Of a stretch of DNA of 64,000 bases, positions 8,237-16,372 are shown one piece after another (the stretch's first letter is position 1; each line of letters opens with the position of its first letter). The position numbers and the translations under genes are program-made. The DNA lies in contig NZ_JBHUMY010000033.1 of assembly GCF_042685365.1 (NCBI RefSeq), positions 1 through 64,000 of the forward strand, in the 5' to 3' direction. The stretch is from Paenibacillus_AP thailandensis. GTDB lineage: Bacteria; Bacillota; Bacilli; Paenibacillales; Paenibacillaceae. The notes beneath the pieces are model-generated. The model had not been told where the DNA came from, made no database searches, and saw only the letters and a program-made list of their open reading frames with translations.

Positions 8237-9205
8237 TTATTCCACGAGACCCGTCCGTTCGACGCTTTCCACGAACCATCTTTGCGTAAACATGTACAGG
8301 ATCAATAAAGGCATGATCATAAGGAAGCCGGTCGCCATTTTGATGGAATCCTGGAATACGCTCGGCCCGCTAAGCTCCGCTTCCGCCGTCAGATCGGCCG
8401 CGATGATCGACATCCCCTGCGAAAGAGGCTTCAGGTCGCTGTTGTACAAAAACATGCTCGGCAAATAGGAATCGTTCCATGTCCAGACGAAGGCGAACAA
8501 AAACACGACAACCATGGCCGGGCGTGCAAGCGGAAACATCACTTTGAAAAAGATTTTGAACACGCTCGCGCCGTCGATCCTGGCCGACTCCTCCAATTCT
8601 TTGGGCTGGGACATAAAAAACTGCCGGTAAATAATAACGAACAAAGCGCCTTTCAAGCCGTGGCCGAAAACGGCCGGCAGCACGATCGGCCAATACGTCT
8701 GCATCAAGCCGAGCTGGTTCGAGGCGATAATGTTCGGCAGTATCGTAACCTGCGGCGGCACGATAAAGGAGAGTAGCAAACAAAAGAACCAAAAGTTTTT
8801 AAACGGAATGTGCAGTCTGGCGAAGGCGTAACCGGCTATCGCGCAGGAAACGGTCTGCAGCAAAGCGACGGTCGTCGACAGCGCGGCGCTAACCCAGAAG
8901 CTTTCCGAATATTGGAGCTTGCTCCAGGCATCCTGCAGAACGCCGAGGTATATTTCGTTCGGAATCCATATGACGGACGGATTCGACAGATCTTCGGCGT
9001 TTTTCAGCATAGTCGATACCATCTTGAAGATCGGATTCATGTAAATAAAAGCCGTGTCGATCAGCAGGACGTACAGAAAGAACTTAAAGAACAGCCCCTT
9101 ATCGACCTCAATGCCGAAGATGACGTTCCTCGTGCGCAGCAAGGCCGACGTAAAAGCGGCTTGATCCACTTTGGCCCTTCGGGCAAGCGTAATCCATCTG
9201 TTCAT
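8237..9205 (-). CDS. CUT1 carbohydrate ABC transporter permease, MalG type (pair B)
   Basis: This 322-residue inner-membrane permease has six predicted membrane helices and the cytoplasmic EAA loop ELEESARIDGASVFKIFFKVMFPLARPAM that docks the ATPase. It ends WFVESVERTGLVE, as MalG-type subunits do. An N-terminal extension of about 45 residues precedes the first helix, a little longer than usual. It follows its MalF-type partner by 20 bases and precedes the two-component genes by 71 bases. No ATPase gene is adjacent, so the MsmX-like subunit at 19384-20505 probably energises it. Confidence 0.92.
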   Translation of the reverse strand: MNRWITLARRAKVDQAAFTSALLRTRNVIFGIEVDKGLFFKFFLYVLLIDTAFIYMNPIFKMVSTMLKNAEDLSNPSVIWIPNEIYLGVLQDAWSKLQYSESFWVSAALSTTVALLQTVSCAIAGYAFARLHIPFKNFWFFCLLLSFIVPPQVTILPNIIASNQLGLMQTYWPIVLPAVFGHGLKGALFVIIYRQFFMSQPKELEESARIDGASVFKIFFKVMFPLARPAMVVVFLFAFVWTWNDSYLPSMFLYNSDLKPLSQGMSIIAADLTAEAELSGPSVFQDSIKMATGFLMIMPLLILYMFTQRWFVESVERTGLVE

Positions 9206-9225
9206 CTCTCATTCCCTCCTTTAGG

Positions 9226-10092
9226 TTATCTGGTTTGTTGATAGGATCTGCTTATTCTGGCGAAGGCCAGCATAATGACGGCCAGGAAAAGCAATACGAT
9301 GGCGAAGTAGATCCATACGAGGGCGCTCGATAACCCGTAATCCTCCGTGTTCACCCTTTGCATGATCGGGTTTCTCGGAAACGTAAACAAATCGACCAGC
9401 GTATAGATCGTATTCAGAAAAATAAACGGCACCATGCCCGGCAGCGTAATTTTCCAGAACGATTCCCAAGGGCTCGCCCCGTCGATACGCGCCGCCTCGT
9501 ATACGGATGAAGAGATCGTCTGCCGGCCGGCCAGGAAAATCAAAATTTGAACGCCCGAGTACCATAAAATCAAGACGAACGAATTCAATACGGAGGAGAT
9601 TGTCGCTCCCCACGCTCCCGGAAACACCATGGATACGTACGAGCTGATATTGTATTGCTCCAGAAAACCAAGCGTTCCTTCGCCCTGGTCGTAAAACTCC
9701 TGAATGATTTGCCCGCTGGAGAAGATGACCGGAAGGAAAAAAACGGTTCGAAACATCATCCGGCCCGGAAATTTGTAGTTGAGCATAATCGCCACCAGCA
9801 GGGCGAAGATGACGATTATCGGGATCATGAACAGCGCCTGCCGCAAAAACGGAATCAGATCGTTATATAAAATGCTTCCCTGCTCGAACAAGATGAGCTT
9901 GTAATAGGAAAGGCCTTTATATTGAATATCCAATCCTTCCGGCACGATCTTCACTTGATTGAAGCTCATGTAGAACGAAAACCCAATCGGGAACGCCATA
10001 AATACCAACAGCCCGAACAGCCACGGCAAAAGAAAGATCGTGCCTTCGATATTGCGCAAGGTCGACGCTTTCAGCTTTCTCGTCTTGATCAA
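9226..10092 (-). CDS. CUT1 sugar ABC transporter permease, MalF type (pair B)
   Basis: A 288-residue permease with six membrane helices starting at LLPWLFGLLVFMAFPIGFSFYMSF, and the EAA loop YEAARIDGASPWESFWKITLPGMVPF. Its start codon overlaps the stop of the DUF5696-like gene by four bases (ATGA), so translation is coupled. It forms a heterodimer with the MalG-type subunit just downstream. Compared with pair A (14508-16372) it is a second complete transmembrane set in the same gene string, which implies either two substrates or two transporters sharing one ATPase. Confidence 0.92.
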   Translation of the reverse strand: MIKTRKLKASTLRNIEGTIFLLPWLFGLLVFMAFPIGFSFYMSFNQVKIVPEGLDIQYKGLSYYKLILFEQGSILYNDLIPFLRQALFMIPIIVIFALLVAIMLNYKFPGRMMFRTVFFLPVIFSSGQIIQEFYDQGEGTLGFLEQYNISSYVSMVFPGAWGATISSVLNSFVLILWYSGVQILIFLAGRQTISSSVYEAARIDGASPWESFWKITLPGMVPFIFLNTIYTLVDLFTFPRNPIMQRVNTEDYGLSSALVWIYFAIVLLFLAVIMLAFARISRSYQQTR

Positions 10093-12338
10093 CGGTCCCT
10101 CCCCCCTTTCGCCACCGCATAATCCATCGCGCTCACGCGGATTCCGTCCCGGTCGTAATCTTCCCGGTTATAATTCACGTACACCTTCGTGCCGTTTTCA
10201 TAGACGGTTTCGTATACGCCCGCGTCCAGCCGGCGGTGGCCGACGATAAACTGATCCTGCAGCTCGCCGAATATTTCGTTGTATTGTTGGTATTGTTCGA
10301 CGGCCTCCATCTTCCAATCGTCAAAGGCCGAGCTTCTTGGCGTATACCAATAGGCGCCCGTTAATTCCGACGTTTCGGCCATCGTAAAATCAAAGGACGG
10401 GTACGAGCCGTATTCGATATCGCGCAAAAATTCGATTTGGTATTGGCTCCTGGCGTTTTCCGGCAATGACGTATACGTTTTCAAGCCGTGAAGCGCAATT
10501 TGCGCAAACGGTATCGGTCCCGTGGAGAACAAATCGTAGGAATGATCGTCGATCAGCCGGTCGACGTGATCCGATCGGCCTATCGCGTAGAAGCCGGCGT
10601 TGTTGACCCGGACAGAGCCTACCGCCTCTTTGACCTCGCCGAGAATGTTCAAATCGGATTGAACGACTTCGGAACGCGTTCCGCCGTATTTCGTGTTGTA
10701 ATCGGTATTGACGTACCGTCCGATTCCTTCCATCAGCAATCCGTCGATGCCCAGCTTCTTGAACCGGACCATATCGTCCCGCACCGCTTTCTCGATAAAC
10801 TTCCGGCTGGCGGCCGTAATCTGGTCCCCGCTGTTGGCTGTAAAGCTCATCAGAGAGCCGGCCAAATCCCTTACGCCGTGATACCGTCCGACGAAGCCGT
10901 TCATGCCCGAATTATTCAACTCGTAATTGACTTCAAGCGATACCGGAATTTCAAGCGAATGGGCAAACTCGATAAAGTTTTTCAAGCCGCTTTCGCCTCC
11001 GATTCTCCGGTCGACGGGAAGATAGCCGCCAAGCGAGCTATAGCCGTTCTCTTGCCAGCCGTACAAGGTGATATCCATGTTCATAATGCCGAGCCCGTAC
11101 AGCTCTTGAACCATCTGCATCGCTTCCGGGAACGTCGTCGCTTTCACGTACCGGTCCGTCAGCACGCCGTTATGCCGGTCAGCGCCCAGAATGGACAAGA
11201 ACAACGGAATATTCGAGTCGCGCGGAGAAATACGCTTCAGTCCCTGTTCCTGCATCAAATATTGGCGGTAACGCGAAGCCATCCCGACGTAATCGGCCGC
11301 ATCCTCGTTCAGAAAATAATAGCGCGTCACCCGGTCGTCTCCGAACCGGCTGTCCTTCGTATACGTCTCGAACCCGTTGTTTTTGGCGCGGTTCGTAATC
11401 TGCATAAACTTCATCCGGTAATGCTGCTGCGTGCCGATCCAGTTGTAATTGCCGTATACGCCGGCCGGCGAAGCGACGATATCGCTATACCCGGCCCCTC
11501 CGGAGACAACCGCCAGGAAAGCCTTCTTCCCGATTTTCATCCCGTATACCGGCATGGAAATGTTGTACCGGCTTGACGGATTGTTGATGAAAGAAGCATC
11601 CGAACCGTATATCCGTTCCTGATAAAGCTGCTTGATGGCGGATTCCTGCTTCTGAAAGGAGATAAGAGCCCCGGAGCCGTCCGGAATAAATAAATATCCT
11701 TCCTCGTTCCCTGATTGCTCGGCCGAGAAGAACGGATACAGTCTGAGCCATAGCAGGCTTTCCGTCCCGGTTTCCTGAATGCCTTCGTCGATGATCGCGG
11801 TTTCGACATAGTCGTCGTGCAAGCTTAACCGGACCGGAATTTGAAAGCCAAGCGTCGGCAGCTCCAGCACGAATTCGATCCCGTTTTCGGTGGGAGCCGC
11901 CTTGACAACGGTTCCTTGTTCTTTGGCGAAATTGGTTTCTTTGGGCTTCGCGTTTGGGTTATAAAAATCGATATGCTGAAGCATGACGGGCGACTGCATA
12001 TGCTCGATCCAGCTTCCGGCGATTCCGGGATTGTCCCAATCGTCCGGATTCGGATAAGAACGCCATACGTTCCCGCTTCGCTTATCCTCTACGATAAAAT
12101 GTCCGGAACTCTCGTCGAACTTTAACCGAAGCGTATCGTTTTCTTGGATGAGCTTGAAATTCGATTCGTCCGGCAAAGCCTTCGATTTGCTGCCGCCCTG
12201 TCGCTCCTGCCCGGACGGCATCTCCGCATAGGCGCTGTCCTGCTTGAACGTAATTTTGGCCTGGCTGACCAGGAGGAGAATTCCGAATGCCACCAAAGCA
12301 TAAACGGCCGCTTTCTTATGCCGCCATATCCAATTCAT
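10089..12338 (-). CDS. DUF5696-like membrane-anchored protein, possibly a TIM-barrel hydrolase
   Basis: This 749-residue protein has one N-terminal membrane anchor (residues about 9-26) and an outside body. I recognise the DUF5696 type from FDESSGHFIVEDKRSGNVWRSYPNP near residue 75. The N-terminal ~300 residues look beta-rich. The rest resembles a (beta/alpha)8 barrel, with repeated strand-like segments: GIMNMDITLYGWQENGY, FAHSLEIPVSLEVNYELN, FKKLGIDGLLMEGIGRYVNTDYN and HSYDLFSTGPIPF. Barrels with a conserved Asp/Glu in such segments are common among glycoside hydrolases, but the activity is inference. It overlaps both neighbours by four bases (YIP1-type gene upstream, permease downstream), so it is tightly coupled to the transporter. 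Confidence 0.75.
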   Translation of the reverse strand: MNWIWRHKKAAVYALVAFGILLLVSQAKITFKQDSAYAEMPSGQERQGGSKSKALPDESNFKLIQENDTLRLKFDESSGHFIVEDKRSGNVWRSYPNPDDWDNPGIAGSWIEHMQSPVMLQHIDFYNPNAKPKETNFAKEQGTVVKAAPTENGIEFVLELPTLGFQIPVRLSLHDDYVETAIIDEGIQETGTESLLWLRLYPFFSAEQSGNEEGYLFIPDGSGALISFQKQESAIKQLYQERIYGSDASFINNPSSRYNISMPVYGMKIGKKAFLAVVSGGAGYSDIVASPAGVYGNYNWIGTQQHYRMKFMQITNRAKNNGFETYTKDSRFGDDRVTRYYFLNEDAADYVGMASRYRQYLMQEQGLKRISPRDSNIPLFLSILGADRHNGVLTDRYVKATTFPEAMQMVQELYGLGIMNMDITLYGWQENGYSSLGGYLPVDRRIGGESGLKNFIEFAHSLEIPVSLEVNYELNNSGMNGFVGRYHGVRDLAGSLMSFTANSGDQITAASRKFIEKAVRDDMVRFKKLGIDGLLMEGIGRYVNTDYNTKYGGTRSEVVQSDLNILGEVKEAVGSVRVNNAGFYAIGRSDHVDRLIDDHSYDLFSTGPIPFAQIALHGLKTYTSLPENARSQYQIEFLRDIEYGSYPSFDFTMAETSELTGAYWYTPRSSAFDDWKMEAVEQYQQYNEIFGELQDQFIVGHRRLDAGVYETVYENGTKVYVNYNREDYDRDGIRVSAMDYAVAKGGRDR

Positions 12339-14494
12339 CGCAAGGTCACCTCCTGGTACACTTCATAAAGGAATATTCGAAGCTCATTGGTCAGCCCGAC
12401 CATAATCAACGCCAATACGGCCAACACCGCGATCGCGAAAACCGTTAAAAAAATATTGATCGCGGTTTCGCCTACGCTGTAATTTTGCAGCGACTGCACT
12501 TTCCAAAAAAACAGCGCCGCGATCCATACGTACATCGCCAGCCGGATATAATAGAAAATCGGCGCTTCGGACAACGTCATGACGTTCGATAAAAGAGCGA
12601 GCGGGACGCCGATCACGATGAGCGGCACCAAGGCATAAGCCGAACCGATAAACGTATCGCGGAATCGTCCTTCCCCCCGGTAAATGGAGCTGATCAAATA
12701 ATTGCAGACGACCCAAGCTCCGATCGCAACGATGTACTGCAGCAAAATCATGTAAATATTGATTTCTCTCAAATTGATTTTGTTAAAGGAGAAGCTCGTG
12801 TACAACACCGTTACGACGATGGCCAAATAACCGGCAAAATAGATCGTGAGCGCGCTCCGAACGCTGCCTTTATACTCGAACCGCAAAGCGCTCAACCCGT
12901 CGAGCGGATGCTTCAATACATAGAAGGCATGCTTTAATTGCTCCGCGTATGGGCTGGATTTTCGCTTCCGGGGCTGAACGTTCAATCGTTTACGGACCAA
13001 CCGCCATCCTTTTTTGAGCGCGATCAAGGCAACCGCGGCGACGACCAGACCGGTAGCGAGCGCGGAGAAATTTTTTTGCATCCAGAGCAGCCGAATTTGC
13101 CAGAACGACTCCGAATATCCGATTTCGTTGCCGCTTTGATGGTACAGCTCCGCTGCTTTTTCATAATCGCCTTTTTTATAAGCGGCTTTGGCCAGCCCCC
13201 GCAACGCGGGCGTATAAAACGCGTTTAGCTTGATCACTTCCTCCCACGACCGCTCGCTCTCCAAGTATTTGCCTTGCAGCGTCAATCCGTTCGCTTCGTA
13301 AACTAAAGCGCCGAACTCCGATAACCGAAACTTTTGCAGCACGCCTTCCTGATCGTCCAGAATGAAAAGATCCTGCTTGGAATTGATCGCGATCGAGACC
13401 GGGCTTTTGACGAGTCCGAGCTGCGTAATGCTGCTCGCGGATTGGCCACCCCAGAAAAACAGAAGCTCCCCGTTCGCGTCGTATTGGCTTACGTATTTAT
13501 ACTGTTTGTCGATCACGACGAAATTGCCTTGATAGTCCACGGCTACGTCGACCAGGTTTACGGGCAAGCCTTTGCTGGCGCTGAAATCTCTGGACGTGTA
13601 TTCGCCGAACGAGCTGTTCTGCTGCCCGAGCGAATTGTACTTCGACAAAATATTTTGCCCCTCGAAATTCAGCTTTTTAATTTGATCGCTCGATACTCCT
13701 TCCCCGCTCGTCACCGTATACACGAAACCGTTCGCGTCGACCGCGATATTGTTGATCGGCGGCGGCAGCTTGCTAAGCTCGTTCTCGTACATTTCTCTCG
13801 TATATAAAGCTTTTTTGATCGCGTCGATCGCCGAGAAAGGGGCTGCGTTCATGCCGTAAAATTTAGCAAACTGCCCGTTCGCGTCCAATTGAATGGCGCC
13901 GTAGTAACCGCCCAGCGTCACCACGTAAATATATCCGCGTTTATCGACGACCAGCTTGATCGGATCGAATTTCAAGTCGGAAGGAATATATCTGGAATCG
14001 GGCACGCCGAACGTTTGCAGCAAACGTCCTTCCGGGTCCAGCTTGACGATTCTTTTGTTTCCCGTGTCCGCGACATAAATATGCCCGTCCTCGGTTACGA
14101 ATACGCCCTGCGGATTGCTCAGCGGATCGTCCTCCGGCGCGATGAAACGAATGAACGCTCCGTCCGCGGCAAAATGCACGATCCGGTTATTACCCGTGTC
14201 CGCGACGTAAATCTCGTCGTTGCCCGCTACGAATACGTCCTGCGGCCCCCTCATGGGCGAAGCGGCAAGCTTGTTCGGGTCGTTCGGGTCCGGCGCGAAC
14301 AGGTCGTGGCCGATAATTTTTTCCGGCGTATAGGAAGGCTGTATCCCCCACACCAGCTTTCCGAACCCGTCGCGCGTAAACGTGTTATACATGACGTCCG
14401 CGTAGGTGTGGCGAGGCGCGGCGGACATGCCGACGGCCGTTACCGCGAGGAACAGCAGCATGGTTAAGATCGACCTTAAGTGCTTCATTACCAA
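12335..14494 (-). CDS. NHL-repeat/TPR/YIP1-family membrane protein
   Basis: A 719-residue protein with a signal-like N-terminus ending about residue 32. It then has extracellular NHL repeats (MRGPQDVFVAGNDEIYVADTGNNRIVHF, then NPQGVFVTEDGHIYVADTGNKRIVKL and later copies) that should form a six-bladed propeller. A TPR-like segment follows (SERSWEEVIKLNAFYTPALRGLAKAAYKKGDYEKAAELYHQ), then a membrane helix, a basic cytoplasmic linker and a C-terminal YIP1-type domain with about five helices. Its stop overlaps the DUF5696-like start. The combination of an extracellular propeller with a multi-helix membrane domain between two permease pairs suggests a scaffold or substrate-capture part of the transporter; the function is not known. 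Confidence 0.8.
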   Translation of the reverse strand: MVMKHLRSILTMLLFLAVTAVGMSAAPRHTYADVMYNTFTRDGFGKLVWGIQPSYTPEKIIGHDLFAPDPNDPNKLAASPMRGPQDVFVAGNDEIYVADTGNNRIVHFAADGAFIRFIAPEDDPLSNPQGVFVTEDGHIYVADTGNKRIVKLDPEGRLLQTFGVPDSRYIPSDLKFDPIKLVVDKRGYIYVVTLGGYYGAIQLDANGQFAKFYGMNAAPFSAIDAIKKALYTREMYENELSKLPPPINNIAVDANGFVYTVTSGEGVSSDQIKKLNFEGQNILSKYNSLGQQNSSFGEYTSRDFSASKGLPVNLVDVAVDYQGNFVVIDKQYKYVSQYDANGELLFFWGGQSASSITQLGLVKSPVSIAINSKQDLFILDDQEGVLQKFRLSEFGALVYEANGLTLQGKYLESERSWEEVIKLNAFYTPALRGLAKAAYKKGDYEKAAELYHQSGNEIGYSESFWQIRLLWMQKNFSALATGLVVAAVALIALKKGWRLVRKRLNVQPRKRKSSPYAEQLKHAFYVLKHPLDGLSALRFEYKGSVRSALTIYFAGYLAIVVTVLYTSFSFNKINLREINIYMILLQYIVAIGAWVVCNYLISSIYRGEGRFRDTFIGSAYALVPLIVIGVPLALLSNVMTLSEAPIFYYIRLAMYVWIAALFFWKVQSLQNYSVGETAINIFLTVFAIAVLAVLALIMVGLTNELRIFLYEVYQEVTLR

Positions 14495-14507
14495 TCCTCC
14501 GATCCTG

Positions 14508-15398
14508 CTACTTAATGCCCGAATGCGCCATGGTCGAGATCACCTTGCGCTGGAACGCCAAGAAAAATATGAGCGTCGGCAAAAACGTGACCAGACCGGC
14601 CGCGGCCGCCGCCCCTTGGCGGGCCACTTGGTTGGCGAGATTGTTCGTGATGGTGCTCAGGAAATACGGAAACGTCTTCATGGCGTCGTTCTGCATGAAC
14701 AATACCGATGTCGAAGCATCGTTCCATATCGATTGAAACGAAAGAATGGCCGTCGTCGCAATGGCCGGCATGCAGATTGGAATGACGATCCGGCTGAAAA
14801 TCGTCCACTCCCTCGCGCCGTCCAGCTTGCCCGCTTCCAGCAGCTCGTTCGGAACTTGATCCATGAACTGCTTGATCAGAAACACGTTGACCGGAGCCGC
14901 GACATGCGGCAAAATATGGCCCCAATACGTGTCCATAATGCCCAAATTCGCCACGACCACGTATCTCGGAATTTGCATCGCCTCCGGAACGAACATTAGC
15001 GATAGTAGGATACCGGCAAAAACGAGATTATGGCCGGGAAATTTATGCTTGGCAAGCGGATAGGCGCATAATGCGCTGATGACGACCACGCACAACGTCC
15101 CGAGGCCGGTGACGACGACGCTGTTGAACAAATATCTCGTCACCGGCACGGTCGAATCCTGGATGACGACAAAAAATTCCGTGAAATTGGATAAAGTCGG
15201 CTCCTGGACGAATATTTTCGGCGGGAACAGAAACAGCTCGGAATAGGGCTTCAGCGAATGATTGAAGATATAAATTAATGGCATAAGCATGAAATAACCG
15301 CCGGCGGCGAGCAGAATCGTCAATACGATTTGCGTCCGGTCCATGCGAAACAGCCTCGACTTTCTTCTCCATCTAAGCCGCGTTGCGAGCGCCTTCAT
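14508..15398 (-). CDS. CUT1 carbohydrate ABC transporter permease, MalG type (pair A)
   Basis: A 296-residue permease with six membrane helices, a basic N-terminus and the EAA loop ELLEAGKLDGAREWTIFSRIVIPICMPAI. The end KVISTMAHSGIK is typical of MalG-type subunits. It overlaps its MalF partner by four bases and is followed 13 bases later by the NHL/YIP1 gene. In the EAA loop it has EAGKLDGA where pair B has EESARIDGA, so the two pairs are not recent duplicates. Confidence 0.92.
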   Translation of the reverse strand: MKALATRLRWRRKSRLFRMDRTQIVLTILLAAGGYFMLMPLIYIFNHSLKPYSELFLFPPKIFVQEPTLSNFTEFFVVIQDSTVPVTRYLFNSVVVTGLGTLCVVVISALCAYPLAKHKFPGHNLVFAGILLSLMFVPEAMQIPRYVVVANLGIMDTYWGHILPHVAAPVNVFLIKQFMDQVPNELLEAGKLDGAREWTIFSRIVIPICMPAIATTAILSFQSIWNDASTSVLFMQNDAMKTFPYFLSTITNNLANQVARQGAAAAAGLVTFLPTLIFFLAFQRKVISTMAHSGIK

Positions 15399-16372
15399 TG
15401 GTCGTCCCCCTTCGTTCCGAATAGCCGCCAGCTGAGCCGGTTGAAGAAATAGATCATGAGCAGCAGCATGACGGATAACGCGGCGGCGTAGCCCATCTCG
15501 TAACGGATTAAGCCGTAATCCGAAATATGGCTTTGGATCGTATGGCCGGCGTATTCCGGCGTCGGCTTCATGCCGGACAGCTGCTCGCCGATATCGCCGG
15601 CCTTGAACGCGCCGACGATCGCCATGACGGAAGCGAACAGCATCTGTGGCTTCATATACGGAATCGTGATATACCAGATTTCTTGAAGCCGGCTTTTGAC
15701 ACCGTCGATTCTGGCCGCTTCGTACAGCTGCTTATCCACGTTCAAAATGCCCGCCAGCATCGCCAGAAACCCGACGCCCATGCTCGACCACATCGTCACG
15801 ACGACCATGGAGCCCATCAAATACGCGGGGTCCGTTACCCACAGCTGGGGTTCGTCGATCCAGCCGAGCTTTAATAACACGCTGTTCAAGTAGCCGATCC
15901 GGTCGCCGGACAGCATCGGCTGCCAAATGATGTTCATGACGACGCCGCCGGTCAGCGAAGGCGCGTAAAAGGCCAGAACGAACAGGAGCCTCCAGCGATC
16001 GGGAATTTGCGCGATCAGCCACGCGAGAACAAACGCGGCGATATATCCGCCCGGTCCGACGATTAAGGCAAACGTCAACGTGTTCGGCAACGCGTATTTT
16101 AGGAAGAGAATGTCCTGCGAGAACAAATATTGATAATTGTCCCATCCCGAGAACCGCGGCGTTTCGATCGTGTTGAAATACGTAAAGCTTAAGCCGAACG
16201 CCGCCAGCACCGGAATCAGGATGAAAAGTATAAAGGCCGTCAGGAACGGGGCGATAAACAAATAACTAAGTCGGTATTGCCATATTCCGGTCAGCAGCAG
16301 CCGGAGCTTTCCGCCCGTTAGCGCCAAAGGTCTGACCTCCGGTTTATGGGAAAGCTGCAATTCATCGGACAT
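15395..16372 (-). CDS. CUT1 sugar ABC transporter permease, MalF type (pair A)
   Basis: This 325-residue permease has a cytoplasmic N-terminus of about 30 residues, six membrane helices and the EAA loop YEAARIDGVKSRLQEIWYITIPYMKPQM. Its ATG at 16372 lies 11 bases inside the end of the 996-residue binding-protein gene. Its own stop overlaps the start of the MalG-type subunit, so binding protein and both permeases are translationally coupled. The pair probably imports the ligand of the large binding protein. Confidence 0.92.
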   Translation of the reverse strand: MSDELQLSHKPEVRPLALTGGKLRLLLTGIWQYRLSYLFIAPFLTAFILFILIPVLAAFGLSFTYFNTIETPRFSGWDNYQYLFSQDILFLKYALPNTLTFALIVGPGGYIAAFVLAWLIAQIPDRWRLLFVLAFYAPSLTGGVVMNIIWQPMLSGDRIGYLNSVLLKLGWIDEPQLWVTDPAYLMGSMVVVTMWSSMGVGFLAMLAGILNVDKQLYEAARIDGVKSRLQEIWYITIPYMKPQMLFASVMAIVGAFKAGDIGEQLSGMKPTPEYAGHTIQSHISDYGLIRYEMGYAAALSVMLLLMIYFFNRLSWRLFGTKGDDQ

